Source: Eutypella sp. D-1
Taxonomy: Eukaryota > Ascomycota > Sordariomycetes > Xylariales > Diatrypaceae
Direction: 5' to 3'
Assembly (NCBI GenBank): GCA_023313575.1
Contig: JAJTTP010000002.1
Span: 2,542,001-2,606,000, forward strand
Length of the DNA: 64,000 nucleotides
The notes beneath the pieces were generated by a model. It did no database searches and had not been told where the DNA came from. It worked only from the letters and a program-made list of their open reading frames with translations. Positions 58,298-64,000 of the stretch are shown one piece after another. The first letter of the stretch is position 1; each line of letters opens with the position of its first letter. Made by a program: the position numbers and the translations under genes.

Positions 58298-59881
58298 TCA
58301 GACCAAGTCGGAGTAAACGCATGTCCAGCTATCTTCTGAATCAGGGTTGCCACCTTGGTAGACGTTCCGGTACGGCCAGCGACAGTGCTTCCTCTTGAAC
58401 GCAATACCGGCATCCTTGGTACCGTTGATGTAGGCCGTGCCGGTGATGGTGTCGGGGGCGACGCCCTGTTCGACCCAGCGCACGAGGGCCCAGAGCACGT
58501 TCTCGTCGGGGTCCGCGGAGGCCATGTTCTTGCGCGTGTTCCCGATCAGCACGGCACCCGGGCCACCCTCGCAGTGGGCCATGCCGGACACGCGGAAGAA
58601 GCGGTAGAACTCGTCCATCTTAGCTGGGGAGAGACCCATGGTCTGCGCCACGTGCTCGTAGTAGAGCGGCGAGATCTCGCTCGAGATGATGCCGTCTTTC
58701 AGGCCGTGATACGTCAGGAGCTTGCCTCCCCAGTCCCGGAACGCCGATAGATCGCCCTGCCATGTCTCCACGTCGAAAGGGTTCTGATTCGAGATCGTGG
58801 TGTAGTCCGCTGGAACTAGGCTGAATGGGTCCCAGTCGGAGTCGTTGAACACCACGTACCGGAACCAGTCATACTCGATGAACGGCTCCCCTCCGTAGTA
58901 GGCCATGGGCGCCTCCGTATCTTCCGAGCCTGGCTGCATGCGTGGGTAGACAAGACTGCCGTCTTCGCCTAATAGCGGCGCGTAAATAGTACGGACGGTA
59001 TCCGCCTGCACCGGGGTGAGGCACCCAGTTGTCTGACTTCCCTCGCAAATGAGGTTATCGGGCTTGTAGTCGCACAGGTCCGGAGACTCCATGATCCCGT
59101 CGCGCAATCCGTCAAGCTCGTCACACTGCTCCAGGATGTCGTCATGGATCACAGGCCACATGTCCAAGGGGACGAAGGTGGACGATCCCACGGGCCCCGT
59201 GGTGGGCAGGAAGCTGCAGCTCCACGCGGTGATGTTGTTGAAGTTTATAGCCGGCGCGCCGGCAGCGATGCCGTCGAAGTCCTCGGGGAACATCTGCATC
59301 GCCTTGAACCCGGAGCGGCCGCCAGCCGAGCAGGATAAGTAGTAGCTTTTGGTGTGCGGGGTCCCGTAGAAGGATTTGGTGACGTCCTTGCCCACGACTA
59401 CGCCGGTGTGTAGCGCCCGGTAGGCATAATCTGCAATGACGTCAGGGTTGTTGAGGAACGCTTCCCCGTACACCCCATCATGTCCGTTGTTGGTGCCAAC
59501 GCTGGCAAACCCGAAAGAGGCAGCATATTCGATATCCTCGTACATGATACAGCCCCCTAGGCCGCCATTTCCCGTACTCAGGAAGCGGCCCGACCAGCGT
59601 TCAGGCAGCCAAGCCTCCATGTAAATGCCCGATCGCTCGGATGTGCTCACCGACATGCCCATGCGGCACAGATCGGCGGCAACTGCCTGGGAGGTCCGGT
59701 TGCATGATGGGTCCCTGACGGGGAGCTCCACGGTGGTCCCGGATGCGACAAATTCGGAGAAGACGCCACTAGCCCCCGGGATGTCGAGCGAGTGCGCGAG
59801 GGCTAAGCATTGGCGCTGAAACTCCCGATACGCATGAGCTCCGACGACAAGGGGGGCTAGGATACCGAGTGCGGGTTTCAT
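58298..59881 (-). CDS. faeB: secreted tannase/feruloyl esterase family enzyme
   Basis: Extracellular serine esterase of the tannase/feruloyl esterase B family, which releases hydroxycinnamates from plant cell-wall polysaccharides or hydrolyses gallate esters. Single exon, 527 residues, starting at ATG with a signal peptide (MKPALGILAPLVVGAHA). The nucleophile elbow is SCSAGGRSG (Cys184-Ser185), with acid Asp396 in HGLKDGIISS and base His436 in GMAHCEGG. Cys184 and Cys437 next to Ser and His form the family's CS-D-HC arrangement. The calcium-site loop CDELDGLRDGIM and the following LCDYKP are present. Also seen are GNGGLGGCIMYEDIEYAASF and GTNNGHDG. Ferulate versus tannin specificity cannot be decided, so the symbol is tentative. 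Upstream in-frame codons do not extend a better start. Confidence 0.9.
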   Translation of the reverse strand: MKPALGILAPLVVGAHAYREFQRQCLALAHSLDIPGASGVFSEFVASGTTVELPVRDPSCNRTSQAVAADLCRMGMSVSTSERSGIYMEAWLPERWSGRFLSTGNGGLGGCIMYEDIEYAASFGFASVGTNNGHDGVYGEAFLNNPDVIADYAYRALHTGVVVGKDVTKSFYGTPHTKSYYLSCSAGGRSGFKAMQMFPEDFDGIAAGAPAINFNNITAWSCSFLPTTGPVGSSTFVPLDMWPVIHDDILEQCDELDGLRDGIMESPDLCDYKPDNLICEGSQTTGCLTPVQADTVRTIYAPLLGEDGSLVYPRMQPGSEDTEAPMAYYGGEPFIEYDWFRYVVFNDSDWDPFSLVPADYTTISNQNPFDVETWQGDLSAFRDWGGKLLTYHGLKDGIISSEISPLYYEHVAQTMGLSPAKMDEFYRFFRVSGMAHCEGGPGAVLIGNTRKNMASADPDENVLWALVRWVEQGVAPDTITGTAYINGTKDAGIAFKRKHCRWPYRNVYQGGNPDSEDSWTCVYSDLV

Positions 59882-61339
59882 GGCGGGCGAAGGGTTCCGA
59901 TCTGAGACACGATGTTCGAAATAAGATAGAGGAACTAGCGCTATGCGAATCACAATTCCTACATAAAGATGCAGCAGGGTGATTGCGTGAGAGCTTCTAC
60001 GGATCGCGATGGCCCATTTAGTGGTGTCGCATATTTCTCTCGGTCAAGGAAGAAAACACGTTTGGCCCTATATATATATATCTATGTAATTCCACCCGCT
60101 GCCTTTTGTTATCTAATTCCTCTTCCAATGCCGACTTCTACACACAGTTCAATCCAGCTCTGCCGACGGCATTGTTGGTTTGTACCGCTCTCCGATGGCT
60201 ACGTCCATTTCAAATTTTACCCTGTCCGCGGGACATAGATAAGCAGGCGGTCATCGGCACAGCGATAGCTCAAATTCAGCCACAAAAGCCAGCTTACTGG
60301 GACAGTCCCGAGGGAATGAAGGCTGAGATGAACATAACTGTAGAATCGCGCGTATTTCAAATAAACAAGTTGGCGCCGTGGGGACTGATAAGACCCCTTT
60401 CGTTGCGGGTGATGTGAGAGTCGGCATTTTCACGCGGCATCCCAGCTCGTGGTAGTGTCGTATTTTCTTTGACAAATCGACCCCAATTTGCATCCCAGCA
60501 CACAGGCCAGGCCTCGGAAAGCCCACCCTCTGTGCAACCCTGTCTGTAGTAAACCTCTGTAATAGTGGTATAGTGATTGTACTGGAAGGGGCCCATGATC
60601 AAGTCTTTTCAAACAATTCGAGTCTATTTCAGAATATCACGGGGAGAGTATCTAGGGGTTATCGTTCCAGCAAGGCTGTGTAATCGACCAGGGTGTATAT
60701 ACCCTCAAGGGCCTTCATTCCTTTTTCTCGGCGCGTGCATTGTGCTAAAGCCCCACTCCGATTCCACGCAACAGGAGTAAGGAGGGAACGTATATTTGGA
60801 ATTAACTTGGTCTATACTCGGTCGGCCAGTGGCAAACCCCGTGTACACAGCAGCAACGATCCCTTATCGAAGATCTACAAGGGATAAGAGTAAGCATGCC
60901 ACGTCACCAAGAGCCTGCTCATAGCGTACTAAGAAGCCGCTTTAGGACCTACTGTACCAGTCCACGCATCTCAAAATAGCAATCCCATATGTCCAACACC
61001 GGAGGTAGATGTCTGCCTTTTTAACCTGTCATTGACATGTACTTCGCCTAATTAGACATTCATTATGGATCAGGATGACAAGGAGCAAGGAATGTGAATA
61101 ATTCCTTTGTTTACATTGAAGCTACTGAAAGAAAGACGTCTTAAACCATGACCCAATGGCTTTCCACACAAAGAGCAAACGGGGAACTACTTAGCTGTTT
61201 CTGGACATTCGGGACTTGAACGCATACACTCACCGCAGCATATCTACATTTTATATTAGTACTGCTAGCAGCATCCATTAGGAGAAATCAGAGGGGATTA
61301 AAGGTGAATGTTTCTCGATGTCAAGCCCGCTTAAGCTCA
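59882..61339. other. intergenic, no gene seen
   Basis: Includes the esterase promoter region and a short TA run at 60069-60080. Frames at 60106-60417 and 60577-60887 (plus) lack motifs. No gene recognised. Confidence 0.45.
60069..60080. repeat. TA dinucleotide repeat
   Basis: Six TA units upstream of the esterase gene. Confidence 0.7.
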
Positions 61340-62891
61340 CTAATGTTCAACTATATTGGCAACATTACCATCCTCGACACTAGATCTGGTCAACCATGAA
61401 TCTTGACTCAGTGTAGCCCAGCAGTACCAATCGGATATCAGGTAGAGCCTATCGACGATGATAGCAGCCCATACCTTAGAGCGGCACCAGGGATACTTCT
61501 CAATAAATGCTGCAAGATCGGATCCCCACGAGTAGAGATCTAGCAAAAGGATTATTATAGCCATGAAGGGAAAAGTGAAAAGCGTCTTCCACCAGAGAAT
61601 GCAGCGGATTATCGTCAGAATCGGATTGATGAGCCCCTCGCCCATCTTGCGAGCCATGTAGGGCGTTGTGCGGTACATCCCACGGAAACCTGGATCTTCA
61701 AACAAGCAGGTCAAGCGATGGCGAAGGCCGCTTCTCCACCAGCGCTTCATCTGCCCTGAGAACCGGCTGTCCCTCATCAATGAAGTGGAGATCTCGGCCT
61801 CGGGGACAAGTTGGATGCCCAGTCTCCACTTCTTCGGCGTAGACCCGAGCGACCCGTGGGGAGCGAGATGGCGATACAAGACCCAACGCGTGATAAACGC
61901 ATCATCGCTTGAATTCTGTCGCTGGCCCATCCAGAAATCATTGGTAAACGCGTACTGGAAAGCGGAGTCCCTCAGGATCTCGCCCCGAAGCAGCATCGTA
62001 AGACCACTAACCGTGAAGTTGGTTCCTCCATCCGCTGCGAAAGCACCTGCCATACTTCGTCCTCTCTTCTGGCGAATTCGCAGCGCAGCTACCTCCCACG
62101 GCGTGATTATATGGCCATGCTGGCGGTCAGCAGGGATGTACGAGCCTATCGGCCCGCCTACTAAGCCTACATCGTCCTCCTGGAAGGGGGCCAGCAGGTG
62201 GAGGAGAATCTCGTCACTTTTATAGTAGGCATCGTCGTCAACGAGGGCGATGATCTTACCCGTGGAAGCATTGATGCCGACGCAAAGCTGATCCCGCTTG
62301 TTGGCGTGCTTTACCGTCAGTAGCTCAATAGTAGTTTTCTTTTTCGCGGTCTGCACCTCTGTGTAACGAAGCCGTCACCACGGGTCTTGATTTTAGATAA
62401 CAAAGGGCGTAGAAGGGTAAATACTTAGATTGATCGCTGGCTAGCTAAAAGAGAGACTATCTAGATGGGAGTGATCCCATACCCTTTATATAGAAAAGGG
62501 GTCACCACCAAAGGCGATGGATCGCCAAGACAGGGCCTTGGCGAGCCAATCTCCACGTGACTTCTGTTATCAGTGGATGGGTCTGCCTTGGAATGAGTGG
62601 TTTGTAACACTCTGGAGATTCGATCACTCGGCGGAGAGCCGCTTCCTCGCTCTCTAAAGTGACTAGAATGACTTCTCGGGGCTTATTCGATAGCCATCGG
62701 CATAGGAAACCTGCGAAACTTATGTCAGCGTCTATCGTAGGAACGACTAGGCTCACGTCCGATGCGTCGTAAAGTCGCTCTTCCGGGGCAGGGATTCGAA
62801 AGGGCACGTAGCTCTCAGCATTGCGCCTTGAAATTCGGCGCTCAATAGAGTCCCAGAGACAGAAACCAAGAAGAACAAATAATGAAGACAT
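61340..62891 (-). CDS. membrane glycosyltransferase family 2 (Cps1/hyaluronan-synthase-like)
   Basis: Processive GT2 polysaccharide synthase of the fungal Cps1-like type, in the plasma membrane, using a UDP-sugar. Two exons: one from ATG 62891 (MSSLFVLLGFCLWDSIERR) and one ending 61340. The second begins about 62357-62350 (acceptor ACACAG or CAGAG) with VQTAKKKTTIELLTVKHANK. The donor was not fixed; several GT sites between 62500 and 62660 fit the phase. Core motifs: DVSLVVPTIDADIS, KPREVILVTLES, ANKRDQLCVGINASTGKIIA, the nucleotide-sugar site LVDDDAYYKSD, GGPIGSYIP, NSSDDAFITRWVLY in place of the catalytic ED-TRW motif, and GQMKRWWRSGLRH (QxxRW). Two C-terminal hydrophobic segments follow (TLFTFPFMAIIILLLDLY). 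The usual Glu of ED is Asp here. The sugar polymer is unknown. Confidence 0.82.
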
Positions 62892-63560
62892 GTTGACAGT
62901 TCGGGAATCTGTTGTCGTATAGGGTTTTCTTACTTAGTTTTTAAATCACTTAGCAATAGCTTGAAGCAGTGCTGTCGATGTGAACGGGTCGGCGGAAGTA
63001 CTAGGGAATGATAGAACAGGATGCCAAGGCCAACCGTCGAAATATATACTACCATTCAATGTTATAGTTCAAGTAGATGTTTGGGAACGAAGTCTCTGGT
63101 TCTGCCACAGGTTATGGCTCGAAAACCATAGACATGTTGCACTGTGACGTTTCGATGTTAGTTTGCGATCACGAGAGATGTATTATCGTATGAAATAAAA
63201 CCAATAACGAATTACTCTAGTTGTGCAACGAGAGGTTAGGGTCGAAATAAGAAACTTTGAGAGATGTGATCACCACTTGGCCAACCGTATGTACGTGATC
63301 TACGGTATCGAGATGGGACTTCTGCACAAGAAGCTGCCGCTACTACTTACACGTAGTTGGCGTCAGACCTCATTCGAAATTATGAGTTTGAATGAGCACA
63401 TGCACTCTTGTGTCATATTATGCCATCAAGTACACCCTGTAAATAGGGCCTGCTGGGTTTGGATTTCTTGCTACATGAAGAAATAAGACGAAAAAGCATT
63501 TGCTTCATGTGGGTCTTTGAGACCGTCTCAAATATAGTAATGGAAATCCAACCCTCTCCG
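62892..63560. other. intergenic, no gene seen
   Basis: Promoter side of the GT2 gene and 3' flank of the transporter. AT-rich, with no recognised feature. Confidence 0.45.
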
Positions 63561-64000
63561 CTACCTAGTCTCATTGCCCTTGACATGCTCGTTTGTGTTA
63601 TAATTTTCTTCCTCATTGTTTTGTGGTTCTTCCTTCTTCTGGTCTTGCGTGAGATCAACGTTCTTAATGAACCACATAGCCACCAATGACGGAACAAGCG
63701 CCACGGTAGCGGCGATGGCGAGTTTTTGTTGACTCTCCCGGTAAGCCAGGTCAATAGCATCTCTTTCAGGAGAGCCGACAGCAAACTTCTGCGCTACGAC
63801 GATCGATTGGAATATTGATTTGGCTTTCGACTTGGAGCTCTCGGGTAGGTACTCAGTCAGTCTGGGAAGAAGAGTTCCTCGCCATATGGCACCAGAAACA
63901 CTAATGCATGGTTAGACCGCAAGGAAGAATGTGAGAGCAATATGCCGCAATGACATGGGAAAAACAGAACTAAGACTTACCTCGTGCCAATCGCACCCCC
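63561..64000 (-). CDS. siderophore iron transporter (MFS), 3' end
   Basis: C-terminal part of a proton-coupled ferric-siderophore importer of the Sit1/MirB type in the plasma membrane. The visible exons are 64000-63981 and 63900-63561, joined across a GTAAGT/CATTAG intron to give [18 protein letters not shown]. Diagnostic pieces follow: [60 protein letters not shown] and [16 protein letters not shown], then a Glu/Asn-rich cytosolic tail to TAG. The rest lies beyond the right edge. Such genes are usually controlled by iron through a GATA repressor, but the promoter is not in the window. Confidence 0.88.

Overview
This is nuclear DNA of a filamentous ascomycete (Pezizomycotina, most likely Sordariomycetes). 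Genes have short introns of about 50-230 nt with GT..AG ends and CTAAC-like branch points. Intergenic spaces are wide, 5' leaders are CT-rich, and typical fungal families appear: a Trk potassium channel-transporter, an ER FKBP ending in HNEL, a Pth11-like seven-helix receptor, a UbiA-type terpene cyclase, a tannase/feruloyl esterase and a siderophore transporter. No prokaryotic gene, operon, CRISPR array or rRNA was seen. All exon joins below were worked out by eye from reading frame, splice sites and family motifs.

Layout. 1-8 kb: Trk transporter (minus, cut by the left edge, carrying an in-frame stop), ER FKBP-type prolyl isomerase (minus), erythromycin-esterase-family hydrolase (plus). 8-15 kb: mostly intergenic, with a small Ser/Gly-rich protein gene and GNA1. 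15.9-25 kb: an MFS permease of the allantoate/nicotinate type, an unrecognised acidic protein and a small RPEL-repeat protein. 25.9-32.7 kb: a decayed aldehyde dehydrogenase, 3.4 kb without genes, an intact UbiA-type terpene cyclase/prenyltransferase, then a GMC-oxidoreductase remnant with two stops. This looks like a terpenoid locus in decay. 33-42 kb: DNA polymerase kappa and a nine-exon receptor with a 20-nt micro-exon, in gene-poor sequence. 42-56 kb: a denser housekeeping block with a low-complexity protein, histone acetyltransferase NatD, an LYR-motif protein, mitochondrial bL36m, threonine dehydratase Ilv1, an APH-fold kinase-like protein, Rcf1 and the TLDc protein Rtc5. 57-64 kb: a small secreted protein with a twin CX3C motif, a secreted feruloyl-esterase-family enzyme, a membrane GT2 synthase and the 3' end of a siderophore transporter. 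The last group suits a plant- or debris-associated lifestyle.

Functional links. LYRM2-like, bL36m, Rcf1 and Ilv1 all act in mitochondria and lie within 8 kb, though nothing shows co-regulation. GNA1 and the GT2 synthase both relate to wall or matrix polysaccharides but lie far apart. The main points for a second look are the twin-CX3C secreted protein, the UbiA locus with decayed neighbours, nonsense codons in otherwise well-conserved genes, the micro-exon, and a perfect 24-bp coding minisatellite in Rcf1.
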